Positions 31,263 through 39,865 of a stretch of 64,000 bases of DNA are shown here, one piece after another. The DNA is taken from contig NZ_PRLE01000004.1 in NCBI RefSeq assembly GCF_003287495.1, forward strand, positions 245,017 through 309,016, written 5' to 3'. Every line of letters begins with the position of its first letter. Within the stretch, counting starts at the first letter, position 1. The notes beneath the pieces are model-generated. The model was given only the letters and a program-made list of their open reading frames with translations, had not been told where the DNA came from and made no database searches. The stretch comes from Faecalibacterium prausnitzii (lineage in GTDB: Bacteria; Bacillota; Clostridia; Oscillospirales; Ruminococcaceae). The position numbers were made by a program, and so were the translations under genes.

Positions 31263-32498
31263 ATGGCAACGACACGAAAAGACCTGCGGGGGCGTACCCT
31301 GCGAAAAGGTGAGATGCAGCGCAGCTCCGATAAGCGATATGCGTATTCTTACACGGACCCGCTGGGGCGGCGCAAATACATCTACGCAAATGACCTTGTG
31401 ACCCTTCGGGAGAAGGAAGCACGGCTCACCAAAGACCAGATGGACGGTCTGGATATTTACGTTGCAGGCAAAGCAACGGTCAACTTTGTGTTTGACCGCT
31501 ACATGAGCCTAAAAACGAATCTACGCCAGACCACCCGGAGCAACTATCTTTATATGTATGACCGCTTCATCCGCGATACCTTCGGCAAGAAGAAAATTGC
31601 AGAGATTCGGTATTCGGATGTGCTGCAATTCTACAATTACCTGTTGGATAAGCAGGGCTTGCAGACGAACACGCTCGAAAGCGTTCATACGCTGCTACAT
31701 CCCACCTTTCAGCTGGCGGTTCGGGATGAGATCGTCCGCAAGAATCCCACAGATGGTGTGATGGCAGAAATCAAGAAAAGTTCCGAGCAGACCACTGGTG
31801 TGCGTCATGCCCTGACGATTCCGCAGCAGCGGGCGTTCATGGAACATATCGCCAATCACCCGGTCTTCTGCCACTGGTGGCCGTTGTTCACGGTACTGCT
31901 GGGAACAGGCTGCCGCATTGGTGAAGCGTTGGGCTTGCGCTGGGATGATTTGGACTATGAGCGGCGCACTATCAGTATCAATCACAGTCTGGTCTATTAC
32001 CCGGTGGGCGAAAGCCGCAATTCTGTTCTGCACATCTCGAAACCTAAAACGGAAGCAGGCGTTCGGACGATCCCTATGTTTGATACTGTGAAGGATGCCT
32101 TTGAAATGCTGCATGAGGAGCAGAAAGAATCCGGCTGGAACGATGTGGAGATTGATGGTATGACAGGCTTCATCTTCTGCAATCGTTTTGGTAACGTCCC
32201 GAATCCGCAATCTGTGAACCGCGCCATCAAGCGCATTATTGCAGACTACAACGCAGGCGAGGAAGTAGAAGCAAAGAAGCAGCATCGCGAAGCGGTTCTG
32301 CTGCCGGACTTTTCGGCACATCATCTGCGGCACACGTTCTGCACAAGGCTTTGCGAAAAAGAGACCAACCTGAAGGTCATCCAATCGGTCATGGGGCATA
32401 AGGATATTCAGACCACGATGGACATTTATGCCGAAGCGACTGAGGAGAAAAAACAGGAATCATTTGAGCGTTTGGCTGCTACACTGGACATTTTTTGA
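31263..32498 (+). CDS. int: Tyrosine recombinase, integrase of element B
   Basis: A 411-residue Tn916-type integrase with the three-domain layout. R218 in G-C-R-I-G-E, H353-x-x-R356 in H-H-L-R-H-T-F, H379 in G-H-K-D and Y389 in D-I-Y form the catalytic set; the enzyme appears intact. AAGGAG precedes the ATG. It ends 180 bases before the right att core, with three TGACAGCAAA-type arm sites between. It uses the same lysS target as the element A integrase, although the arm sites differ. Confidence 0.94.
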   Translation: MATTRKDLRGRTLRKGEMQRSSDKRYAYSYTDPLGRRKYIYANDLVTLREKEARLTKDQMDGLDIYVAGKATVNFVFDRYMSLKTNLRQTTRSNYLYMYDRFIRDTFGKKKIAEIRYSDVLQFYNYLLDKQGLQTNTLESVHTLLHPTFQLAVRDEIVRKNPTDGVMAEIKKSSEQTTGVRHALTIPQQRAFMEHIANHPVFCHWWPLFTVLLGTGCRIGEALGLRWDDLDYERRTISINHSLVYYPVGESRNSVLHISKPKTEAGVRTIPMFDTVKDAFEMLHEEQKESGWNDVEIDGMTGFIFCNRFGNVPNPQSVNRAIKRIIADYNAGEEVEAKKQHREAVLLPDFSAHHLRHTFCTRLCEKETNLKVIQSVMGHKDIQTTMDIYAEATEEKKQESFERLAATLDIF

Positions 32499-32533
32499 AG
32501 CAACAAAGAAGGGCTCTTACTGAGCGTTTTGTC

Positions 32534-32575
32534 TGACAGCAAAATTCTTCCAAGGACAGCAAATTGACAGCAAAA
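32534..32575. repeat. Integrase arm-type sites, element B right end
   Basis: TGACAGCAAAA at 32534, GGACAGCAAA at 32554 and TTGACAGCAAAA at 32564; the same sequence lies at 29155-29166 near the left end. Several ATTACGAA-type repeats follow up to the att core. Confidence 0.6.
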
Positions 32576-32680
32576 CTACGAGAATGACGGCGAATCACGA
32601 AGGATTACGAATATCGGAAACTCAAGTGAAAATACGATTGTGAAGCATTACGAAGCATTGTAAGCCGGTTCCGGAAAGTA

Positions 32681-32696
32681 TCCCCACGATGAAGCC
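32681..32696. other. att core, right
   Basis: Third copy of TCCCCACGATGAAGCC, continuing GATTGAGCAGTAA, almost the same as the lysS end at 18507. Confidence 0.8.
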
Positions 32697-32730
32697 GATT
32701 GAGCAGTAAATTTCCAATTTAAGCGAAACA

Positions 32731-32777
32731 AAGCCTGAAACTTCTTGATGTACCGAGAAGTTTCAGGCTTTTTCTTT
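32731..32777 (+). terminator. Intrinsic terminator, right copy
   Basis: Same stem as at 18529-18575 but fully paired (AGCCTGAAACTTCT with AGAAGTTTCAGGCT), then TTTTCTTTT. Confidence 0.9.
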
Positions 32778-33010
32778 TAATGAATTTCCAGTAAAAACTA
32801 CACCATACGCCAATTTTACGCCAAACGATGCAGGATTTTGTGCAGAGCAAAAAGAGCGTTGTTCGCATTTAGCGTGAAATTGGAGCGTGTGGTGGATGAG
32901 TGTAGACCTGTAAAGGGCTGCATCAAAAAGCGGATTCATGGATCTGCAAACGGACAGCTGAAACTTTCCACCGCAGAAGAAGTAAATGTGAAAAACATGG
33001 AGGCTTTCTT

Positions 33011-33262
33011 ATGAACAAACTGCTTTCCTGCCGCTACAACATGGCCTCCAACCGGGTGGAAGCTCGGTTCGAGGGTGGCACTCCCCTTGCCATCGATTGC
33101 ATCGCCATTGAGGATGAGTACGGCAACATCCCGGCACAGCGGGCAGAGCTGGACTGGCTGCTATACAACAAGCCCTTGGAGTACACCCAGCTTGTGCTGG
33201 GTGGGGAGATTGGACATTATCTCTCGCTTGGTTGCGACCACGGCAGACTGGAAGATCAATGA
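33011..33262 (+). CDS. Small DUF6061-like protein, right copy
   Basis: An 83-residue paralogue of the gene at 18809-19057, with about ten amino-acid changes and one extra C-terminal Gln. Both copies are open and have the same GGAGG site, so neither looks decayed. It is convergent with the GH32 operon. Function unknown. Confidence 0.75.
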   Translation: MNKLLSCRYNMASNRVEARFEGGTPLAIDCIAIEDEYGNIPAQRAELDWLLYNKPLEYTQLVLGGEIGHYLSLGCDHGRLEDQ

Positions 33263-33264
33263 CA

Positions 33265-33313
33265 TAAAAAACACAGCCCCACCTTGGCGAAGGAGAAGCC
33301 AAAGTGGGGCTGT
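33265..33313 (-). terminator. Terminator of the ABC importer-GH32 operon
   Basis: A 16-bp stem, ACAGCCCCAC-x-TTGGC with its complement, with one mismatch and a nine-base loop. On the minus strand it is followed by GTTTTTT. Confidence 0.88.
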
Positions 33314-33346
33314 ATTCAATGAAGGAGAAATGAAAGGAATATCAGG

Positions 33347-34822
33347 TTACAGATTCAGTTCAAACTGTTCCACCGTAACAGTTGCTTTGCCATCGGCAGC
33401 AAAGGTGATGCCGTCGGCAGACTGAGGGGTGTAGATCCACGCAGTCATGGTCTGCTCGCCATCGTTGGCGAAAACTTCGATGCTGTTTTTATCCAGCAGG
33501 ATGCGGAGCTTGAGCGCACCGTTCTGGCTGCGGACCTTGCAGCTGCGGCGGTGAACGATGTCGGCACGGGAACCGGCATAGCTGCGATCCAGCGTCAGCT
33601 CGGAGGTGTAGGGGTCGTAGGTCAGGCTGGTGTGATGGTCTGCGTCAGCAGCCAGCTTCAGGGTGAAGGAGCGGTACTCGCCGGGCTGTACCGTGACGGT
33701 CAGGTCGGCCACACGGCCCTTGATGCCTTCCAGAGAAGTTTCGCTTTGCACCGTCACATTTTCGTGGAAGGTGCGCTTGCCGTGGACGGCGTCCAGCTCC
33801 CGCACGGGGGTCTGAACAATGCGTCCGTCCTTAATGTGCAGCTCTCGGGGGCAGATGGTCTGCCCGAACCACTTGCAGCCCTGGGGCTTATCCTCGGTGT
33901 CCGACCAGGTCTGCAGCCATGCGGTCATGATCCGGCGGCCATCCGGGGCAAGGGTGGTCTGGGTGGCGTAGAAGTCGATGCCGCCATCCATCAACTGCAC
34001 ATTTTCCTTGGTGAAAGTGTGGGTGGCTTTGTCGTAGCTGCCGATGAAGGCAATGACGTTGTGACCGTTATGGAACTCGCCCTTGGGCAGCATCTCCATG
34101 GGGCCGAGCATCAAGACCTGTTTTCCGTCCAGCGGGAAGAAGTCCGGGCACTCCCACATTTTGCCGTACTGATTGTTGCAGCGTTCCAGCACCGTGACAA
34201 AGTGCCAGTCGAAGCCGTCCTTGCTCTGGAACAGTGCCGCTGCGCCGCTGTCGTCCTCGGCCCGGCAGACGGTGACGACGGAGTAAGTGCCGTCGGCCTC
34301 ACGCCAGATCTTGGGGTCCCGGAAGTCAAACTTGCTGAAGCCTTTCGGCAGGTCTTTCTGGGTCAGCACCGGGTTGCAGGCAGGCTTTTCGTAGTCGAGC
34401 CCGTCACCGATGGCAATGCTCTGGGTCTGGATGTCCCGCATCTCCCCATTGGGCTGCTTTTCTGCCACCACGCTGGTGTACATCAGCAGCTGCTTGCCGT
34501 CATCCATCTCGGTGGCAGAGCCGGAGAAGCAGCCGGGGCCGTTATCCGCCGGGGAATCCGGGGCAAGTGCACAGGGCAGATACTCCCAGTGCAGCAGGTC
34601 GGTGCTGACGGCGTGGCCCCAGTGCATGGGCGCCCACCGCACATCGTAGGGGTTATACTGATAGAACTGGTGATACTTCCCCTTATAATAAGAGAAGCCG
34701 TTGGGGTCGTTGAGCCAGCCCACATAGGGGGTCATGTGGTAGGCAGGGCGTTCCGCCGGGGAAATGGCTGCGCCGTGCTCGGCCTCGTAGGCACGGGCTT
34801 TTTGTAAAGTCAGATTGTTCAT
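33347..34822 (-). CDS. Glycoside hydrolase family 32, sucrose-6-phosphate hydrolase / beta-fructosidase
   Basis: A 491-residue enzyme that splits the fructosyl bond of sucrose, sucrose-6-phosphate or fructo-oligosaccharides. The five-blade propeller carries the family's catalytic residues: nucleophile D39 in W-L-N-D39-P-N-G, the stabiliser in F-R-D-P-K, and the acid in E-C-P-D-F-F. A C-terminal beta-sandwich ends the protein. No signal peptide, so it is cytoplasmic. GGAGG lies five bases before the ATG at 34822. It follows the ABC lipoprotein gene by 24 bases; since an ABC importer does not phosphorylate, free sucrose or a fructo-oligosaccharide is a likelier substrate than the phosphate. Confidence 0.92.
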   Translation of the reverse strand: MNNLTLQKARAYEAEHGAAISPAERPAYHMTPYVGWLNDPNGFSYYKGKYHQFYQYNPYDVRWAPMHWGHAVSTDLLHWEYLPCALAPDSPADNGPGCFSGSATEMDDGKQLLMYTSVVAEKQPNGEMRDIQTQSIAIGDGLDYEKPACNPVLTQKDLPKGFSKFDFRDPKIWREADGTYSVVTVCRAEDDSGAAALFQSKDGFDWHFVTVLERCNNQYGKMWECPDFFPLDGKQVLMLGPMEMLPKGEFHNGHNVIAFIGSYDKATHTFTKENVQLMDGGIDFYATQTTLAPDGRRIMTAWLQTWSDTEDKPQGCKWFGQTICPRELHIKDGRIVQTPVRELDAVHGKRTFHENVTVQSETSLEGIKGRVADLTVTVQPGEYRSFTLKLAADADHHTSLTYDPYTSELTLDRSYAGSRADIVHRRSCKVRSQNGALKLRILLDKNSIEVFANDGEQTMTAWIYTPQSADGITFAADGKATVTVEQFELNL

Positions 34823-34846
34823 GGAATCCTCCAAAGGAAAGAATTC

Positions 34847-36517
34847 TTATGCGTAGTAAGCATCCAGATATTTCTGCATAATGCCCAGATAGTCGGACAG
34901 GCCGTAGGCTTCCAGCTTGCTCAGATATTCGTTCCACTCTGCATCCGTAGTGCCGTTCATGATCCAGTTGGCCTTCTGCGTATTCATGTAGGTCTGCAGA
35001 TCTGCCTGCAGGTTAGAGACCTGCTCGGTGTCCTCGCTGCTCATAAAGACATTGGGATAGACATAATCGTTGTTCATATCCGGGGTGTAGATCTCCTTGA
35101 TCCAGTCCAGACGGTACTGTGCATCGTCCGGGCAGGTAACGTATACGCCATAGTAATCATCCAGAACCGCCAGAGGCCCACTGACACACTGCGCTTCACG
35201 GACTTCCACGGGAGAAGCATCGCCCAGAGGAGCGTGCTTCAGCATGGGCTCGCCCTTATCGTTGGTGGACAGTTCAAAAATGTTAAAGCCTTCCGCATCG
35301 CCGTAAGTACCCCAGTTGTTCTGCGGAGACTGGAGGGGCGCGTACATCTGATCCAGCCATGCACAAACCAGTGCAGGATTCGCCGCCTTTGCGGTGACAA
35401 CGCACCGGCCGCGGGCAAAGCCGCTGGTGAAAGAGCCGTTCTGCGGGGTGATATTCCGGGTATCGGCGGTCAGGGCAGGCAGCGGCTCCCAGTCGGTCAG
35501 GTTGTCAATGTTGGCAACATCCCAGCTGAAGCAGACACCATAGCGGCCAGCCTTGCCCTTGGAAACGTAGGTGGACCACTCCTGCGTGAAGCACTCCGGG
35601 TCGATGAGCTGCTCGGCATACAGCTTGTGCAGCCAGTCCAGACCATCACGGTAGCCCTGCTGGGTGGCGGCACAGATGACTTTCCGGTCGTTGGTAACGG
35701 CGATATGGCGGTCTTTGTCTGCGTCGCCGTAGCCTTCGCCAAAGCCATTGATGAGGATGCTGGGGTCCTGATCGCCGTTGTTGACGATGCAGGACATGGG
35801 GATGATGTCGCCGTCAATGCCATACTCGGCCTTGATCGAAGCGGCGTTATCACGGAATGCCATCAGCACCTGCTCAAACTCGTCCACCGTGGTGGGCATC
35901 GACAGACCGAGGAAGTTCAGCCACTTGGTATTGATGAAGCTCATGTTGCCAATGGTCTGGATGGCGGTCTTTTCGGAGCCGAGCTGCTCGATCCAGGGCA
36001 GTGCCCAGATATGGCCCTCGCTGTCGGTGCACATGGTGCGGTACTCCGGGTACTGCTCAAAGACCTTCTGGAGATTGGGCATATTGTTGTCAATGTAATC
36101 TTCCAGATTGAGGATGACTCCCTGATCTGCGTAGCGCAGCAGATTGCTGTCGGTAAAATCAGCAGTAAAAACGAAATCCGTCAGGGTGTTGGGGTTGGAC
36201 ATATTCAGGGTGATCTTATCGCTCCACTGGTCGGACTGGATGGCGGTCCAGTCGATGTGCACATTGGTCTGCTCTTCCAGACGCTTGAAGATGGTGCGGT
36301 TGTTCGGCTCGGGTTCGCTGCCCACAGGGAAGCTGGTCATACCGGTAAAGGTGACCTTTTCGGACAGCGGAAATGTAACGGCACCGGTCGTGTCCACAGC
36401 TGCGGCAGCGGAATTGCTGCCGCCGGTGGATTTGCCGCCGCAGGCGGACAGAGCAGCGGCAGAACCTGCCAGAGCGCAGACCTTGAGGAAGTTGCGGCGA
36501 GAGATCAGCTTTTTCAT
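34847..36517 (-). CDS. ABC transporter extracellular solute-binding lipoprotein
   Basis: A 556-residue sugar-binding protein. The signal peptide has a twin-arginine-like S6-R-R-N-F-L-K12 motif, then a hydrophobic stretch and the lipobox L23-S-A-C26, so the mature protein is tethered at Cys26. A Gly/Ser/Ala-rich linker follows. The length (over 500 residues) and the motif N-P-N-T-L-T-D are like the LplA-type binding proteins that partner LplB/LplC permeases and take up oligosaccharides. AAAAGGAGA precedes the ATG. The gene lies between the permeases and GH32, implying a fructoside ligand. Confidence 0.9.
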   Translation of the reverse strand: MKKLISRRNFLKVCALAGSAAALSACGGKSTGGSNSAAAAVDTTGAVTFPLSEKVTFTGMTSFPVGSEPEPNNRTIFKRLEEQTNVHIDWTAIQSDQWSDKITLNMSNPNTLTDFVFTADFTDSNLLRYADQGVILNLEDYIDNNMPNLQKVFEQYPEYRTMCTDSEGHIWALPWIEQLGSEKTAIQTIGNMSFINTKWLNFLGLSMPTTVDEFEQVLMAFRDNAASIKAEYGIDGDIIPMSCIVNNGDQDPSILINGFGEGYGDADKDRHIAVTNDRKVICAATQQGYRDGLDWLHKLYAEQLIDPECFTQEWSTYVSKGKAGRYGVCFSWDVANIDNLTDWEPLPALTADTRNITPQNGSFTSGFARGRCVVTAKAANPALVCAWLDQMYAPLQSPQNNWGTYGDAEGFNIFELSTNDKGEPMLKHAPLGDASPVEVREAQCVSGPLAVLDDYYGVYVTCPDDAQYRLDWIKEIYTPDMNNDYVYPNVFMSSEDTEQVSNLQADLQTYMNTQKANWIMNGTTDAEWNEYLSKLEAYGLSDYLGIMQKYLDAYYA

Positions 36518-36593
36518 GGTATTTTCTCCTTTTTCATGTTTCTTTTTTCGTGTAACAGATGAGCGTACCTGCTCATAAAGTTCTGGAATATCC

Positions 36594-37499
36594 TCAGCCT
36601 TTAATGGAACCAGCCATGATGCCGGCATCAAAATACTTCTGGAAGAAAGGATACATCACCAGCAGCGGCAGACTGGAAATAATAATGGTTGCATATTTGA
36701 GCAGCTCTGCCATCTTCGCACGTTCGGCAGTGCTCTGGATATCTGCGATCATGCCGGATTCCGGCTGGCTCTGGATCAGGATGGAACGCAGCACCAGCTG
36801 CAGCGGCTGCTTCGATGCGCTGTTCAGGTAGATCATGGCGTCAAAGTAGCTGTTCCACATTGCCACGAACTGCCACAGAGCCAGAACTGCCACCACCGGC
36901 ATACAGACGGGCAGCAGGATCTTGAAGAAGTAAAGCATCTCGCTGGCTCCATCCACATCCGCAGCTTCACGCAGCTCACGCGGGATGCCTTGATAATAGG
37001 TACGGGCAATGATCATGTTCCACACGCTGAATGCTCCCGGCAGAATGACCGCCCACATGGAATCCAGCAGACCCAGATTGTTGATGAGCAGGTAGGTGGG
37101 GATCAGACCGCCGCTGAAAAACATCGTGATCACAAACAAGGTGTTGAAGATCGCTTTGCCTTTGAAATCCGGCAGCGACATGGGATAAGCGGCAAGCATC
37201 GTCACAGCTACCGAGATGATGGTGAAGATGATCGAGTAAAGTACTGCGTTCTTGAAGCCGACCCAGATCTGCTTGTCCGAAACGACACGCTGGTAAGCAT
37301 CCAGACTCCACTTGCTGAAATCAAAAGAGATGCCCTTGTTTTGCAGAGTGACCGGGTCCATAAAGGACGCGATGACGATGTAGATCATCGGAACGATGAT
37401 CGCCAGCAGGAACAAGCCCAGAAGTGCGTAGCCGCAGTACAGGATGATCTTATCTTGTCTGGTGTAGAGGGCCATTTTTGATTTTTTCTGTTTTGCCAT
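36594..37499 (-). CDS. ABC transporter permease, LplC/MalG type
   Basis: A 301-residue membrane protein with six helices. The EAA loop that contacts the ATPase is R-E-L-R-E-A-A-D-V-D-G-A-S-E and the P-residue block L-P-V-C-M-P-V follows. The start at 37499 has AAGGAGG; it is 13 bases after the stop of the other permease. No ATP-binding gene is present in the locus, so a shared MsmK/MsiK-type ATPase encoded elsewhere must drive it. Confidence 0.9.
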   Translation of the reverse strand: MAKQKKSKMALYTRQDKIILYCGYALLGLFLLAIIVPMIYIVIASFMDPVTLQNKGISFDFSKWSLDAYQRVVSDKQIWVGFKNAVLYSIIFTIISVAVTMLAAYPMSLPDFKGKAIFNTLFVITMFFSGGLIPTYLLINNLGLLDSMWAVILPGAFSVWNMIIARTYYQGIPRELREAADVDGASEMLYFFKILLPVCMPVVAVLALWQFVAMWNSYFDAMIYLNSASKQPLQLVLRSILIQSQPESGMIADIQSTAERAKMAELLKYATIIISSLPLLVMYPFFQKYFDAGIMAGSIKG

Positions 37500-37512
37500 G
37501 GTAAACCCCTCC

Positions 37513-38460
37513 TTACAAGCCCTTGCCATCGTTCATTTTGGCAACGACCTTGTTCACTGCGATCAGCAGGATGACGTTGACAACGGTGTTGAACAGACCG
37601 ACTGCCGTGGAAAAGCTGTAATCGCCGTCCAACAGGCCCTTTTTATAAACGTAGGTTGCAATGATCTCGGCAGTGTTCAGGTTCAGGTCAGTTTGCAGGG
37701 CATAGGCTTTTTCAAAACCGATGCTCATGATGTTGCCTGCCTGCAGGATGAACTGAATCACGACCATATCCTTAATGGCGGGCCACTCCACCGTCATGAT
37801 CTGCTGGATCAGGTTTGCGCCGTCGATCATCGCAGCTTCCTTCAGATCTTTGCTGGCGTTCGAAAGGGATGCGGTGTACATGATGGATGCCCAGCCGGCA
37901 CCCTGCCAGATGCCGCTGATGATGTAGATGGGGCGGAACGCTTCCGGCAGCGTCATGAAGTTGATGCTGGTGTGAAGCAGGCCGTTCACCGGACCGGTGA
38001 CACTCAGCAGCACCCGGACGATGCCGCACAGCACGATGACCGAGATGAAGTTGGGCATATACAGCACCAGCTGCACTTTCTGCTTGATCTTCTTGCTCTC
38101 GATACGGTTGAGCAGGAATGCCAGCAAGATGGGGATCGGGAAGCCCCACAGCAGACCGTACACGCTCAGCTTCAGGGTGTTGATCAGATAACGCTGGAAG
38201 TCCGGCGAGGACATGAAGCGGGTAAAGTTTTTGAAGCCTACCCACTCGCTGCCCCAGATGCCCTTGAAGGGATTGTACTTCTGGAACGCGATCAGCACAC
38301 CGCCCATGGGAGCGTACTTGAACACCAGCGTCAGCACCACGGCAGGCAGCAGGAACAACAGGTAAAGCTGCCAATGCCGTTTGATGTAGACCCATGTGTT
38401 GTGCAGCTTGCGTTCTGCTGTCAGCACAGCCGTTTCCGGCGAGGCCGTCTTTGCTTTCAT
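37513..38460 (-). CDS. ABC transporter permease, LplB/UgpA type
   Basis: A 315-residue permease with six helices; after a 30-residue basic N-terminus comes W-Q-L-Y-L-L-F-L-L-P-A. The conserved EAA loop is L-K-E-A-A-M-I-D-G-A-N. It also has the F-K-Y-A-P-M-G-G-V-L-I-A-F-Q-K-Y segment found in LplB proteins. AAGGAGGAG precedes the ATG. It is first in the operon after the divergent regulatory region. Confidence 0.9.
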   Translation of the reverse strand: MKAKTASPETAVLTAERKLHNTWVYIKRHWQLYLLFLLPAVVLTLVFKYAPMGGVLIAFQKYNPFKGIWGSEWVGFKNFTRFMSSPDFQRYLINTLKLSVYGLLWGFPIPILLAFLLNRIESKKIKQKVQLVLYMPNFISVIVLCGIVRVLLSVTGPVNGLLHTSINFMTLPEAFRPIYIISGIWQGAGWASIMYTASLSNASKDLKEAAMIDGANLIQQIMTVEWPAIKDMVVIQFILQAGNIMSIGFEKAYALQTDLNLNTAEIIATYVYKKGLLDGDYSFSTAVGLFNTVVNVILLIAVNKVVAKMNDGKGL

Positions 38461-38503
38461 GAATCATTCTCCTCCTTTTTGATTTGCTTGCCGTTTGATT
38501 TGT

Positions 38504-38563
38504 ATTTTACATTTGCACCTTTGAATTTTACGTTTTTTCGTTTTGATTGTGCAAATGTAAAAT
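38504..38563. promoter_or_regulatory. Inverted operator pair of the sugar locus
   Basis: The 15-base arms ATTTTACATTTGCAC (38504-38518) and GTGCAAATGTAAAAT (38549-38563) are perfect inverted copies, 30 bases apart, downstream of the ABC operon promoter. They are the likely binding sites of the neighbouring LacI protein. Confidence 0.6.
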
Positions 38564-38574
38564 CCTTTGATTTA

Positions 38575-38603
38575 TTTATACCACGCATGCAGGCGAATGT
38601 CAA
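38575..38603 (-). promoter_or_regulatory. SigA promoter of the ABC importer operon
   Basis: Minus-strand TTGACA (38603-38598), 17 bases, TATAAA (38580-38575). Confidence 0.75.
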
Positions 38604-38674
38604 CGATAATTCATGGTATACATCAAGAATTATTGTGGATTTGTACAGATGCACAAATTCGAAAGTGCGTAAAT

Positions 38675-38695
38675 ATGCAAAATGATGATTTGCAT
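38675..38695. promoter_or_regulatory. LacI-type palindromic operator
   Basis: ATGCAAA, seven bases, TTTGCAT. It shares TGCAAA with the operator pair at 38504-38563 and lies just upstream of the lacI promoter. A further GTGCA-TT-TGCAC lies in the spacer of that promoter, suggesting autoregulation. Confidence 0.5.
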
Positions 38696-38703
38696 TTTTG
38701 CAT

Positions 38704-38732
38704 TTGACTAATTTGTGCATTTGCACTATACT
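38704..38732 (+). promoter_or_regulatory. SigA promoter of the LacI-family regulator
   Basis: TTGACT (38704-38709), 17 bases, TATACT (38727-38732). Confidence 0.75.
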
Positions 38733-38792
38733 GGAGTCGCAAAGAATAAGATCCGTCACCAGACTTTATCTATAAAAGAAAGAGGATGACTT

Positions 38793-39848
38793 ATGGCAAC
38801 CAAAGTCACCATTCAGGATATTGCAAACGAACTGCAGCTTTCCCGCAACACAGTTTCAAAGGCCATCAACAACACTGGTGTGCTGGCAGATGCCACACGG
38901 GAGAAGATCCTGCGCAAAGCCGCCGAAATGGGCTATAAGCAGTTCGCCTATCTGCCGCTGTTTCAGGAAGACGCTGCAAAAACAGCAGAACCTTTCATTC
39001 TGCCGAGTGGCAAACGGGAGATCGCCATGCTGACGACCCGGTTTCTGAACAACTCTCACTTTTCCTCCATGATGCTGGATCGTTTCCAGTCGGAAATCGA
39101 CCATCTGCACAGCGGCATGACCATTCATCGCATTTCTCCCATGGAGCTGAAAGAGAAAAAACTTCCACTTTCTCTCAACATCCAGCACACAGCCGGCATC
39201 ATCTGCTTTGAAGTATTCGACTATGACTACGCACAGATGCTGTGCGATCTGGATGTTCCGCTGCTGTTTGTAGACACCCCTGTGATGGATATGCGTCCTC
39301 CTCTGAAAGCCGACCGCCTTTATATGGAAAACCGCATGGAGATCCAGAATGTAGTGGCCCACATGGTCCAGCGCGGCAAAAAACGCATCAGCTTTGCGGG
39401 GGATAAAAACCACTGTCAGTCCTTCTTTGAGCGTTATATGGCTTATAAGGATGCAGTGGAGCACTTTGGTCTGACAGAAGGCCTGAGCACCTGTGCGATG
39501 CCATCTGGGCAGCAGAACTATCCGGTATCCCTGTACGAAACCATCCGTCGGTTCAAAACGATGCCGGATGCCTTTGTCTGCGCCAATGACTTTGTTGCCA
39601 TGGATCTGGTCAAGGCATTGAATGAGCTGGGGTATTCGGTTCCCGATGATATCTGGGTCTGCGGCTTCGATGACAGTCAGGAGGCTTCCTACTTTGTCCC
39701 CCGTCTGACTTCGATCCATATCCATGGACAGATCATGGGCTACACCGCTGCCAATCTGCTTATGACCCGCATCGAAGAGCCATCGCTGAACTATCGCACC
39801 GTCTATACGGAAACCAACCTGATCCTGCGCGAATCCACAGGAGATTGA
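38793..39848 (+). CDS. LacI-family transcriptional regulator
   Basis: A 351-residue repressor. The helix-turn-helix T-I-Q-D-I-A-N-E-L-Q-L-S-R-N-T-V-S-K-A-I covers residues 6-25, with a hinge after K-A-A-E-M-G-Y. The C-terminal periplasmic-binding-like domain has the final D-I-W-V-C-G-F-D-D block. It is divergent from the importer operon, with inverted TGCAAA operators between, so it most likely represses the locus until a fructoside or derivative binds. The downstream YesL gene starts 17 bases after its stop, indicating co-transcription with the plus-strand genes. Confidence 0.92.
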   Translation: MATKVTIQDIANELQLSRNTVSKAINNTGVLADATREKILRKAAEMGYKQFAYLPLFQEDAAKTAEPFILPSGKREIAMLTTRFLNNSHFSSMMLDRFQSEIDHLHSGMTIHRISPMELKEKKLPLSLNIQHTAGIICFEVFDYDYAQMLCDLDVPLLFVDTPVMDMRPPLKADRLYMENRMEIQNVVAHMVQRGKKRISFAGDKNHCQSFFERYMAYKDAVEHFGLTEGLSTCAMPSGQQNYPVSLYETIRRFKTMPDAFVCANDFVAMDLVKALNELGYSVPDDIWVCGFDDSQEASYFVPRLTSIHIHGQIMGYTAANLLMTRIEEPSLNYRTVYTETNLILRESTGD

Positions 39849-39865
39849 GCGAAAGGAGAACCCCC

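Larger units (their letters stand above)
29042..32696 (+). mobile_element. Integrative element B (3.7 kb)
   Basis: The element lies between the middle and right att cores. It carries a spare lysS tail plus terminator, two DUF6462-like genes, an Abi_2-family gene on the other strand, a ribbon-helix-helix gene and a tyrosine integrase. TGACAGCAAAA arm sites occur near both ends. No relaxase is present; it could move only by its integrase and a helper. The compact layout suggests a small defence-carrying satellite. Confidence 0.78.
32681..33262. repeat. Long direct repeat, right copy
   Basis: This 582-base block repeats 18479-19057: att core, lysS tail, terminator, two intact TACGCCA arm sites (32806, 32817; a third is mutated to TACACCA), and the DUF6061-like gene. 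The presence of element-A arm sites here means that it may be the left-end remnant of an older element rather than plain host DNA. Confidence 0.85.
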
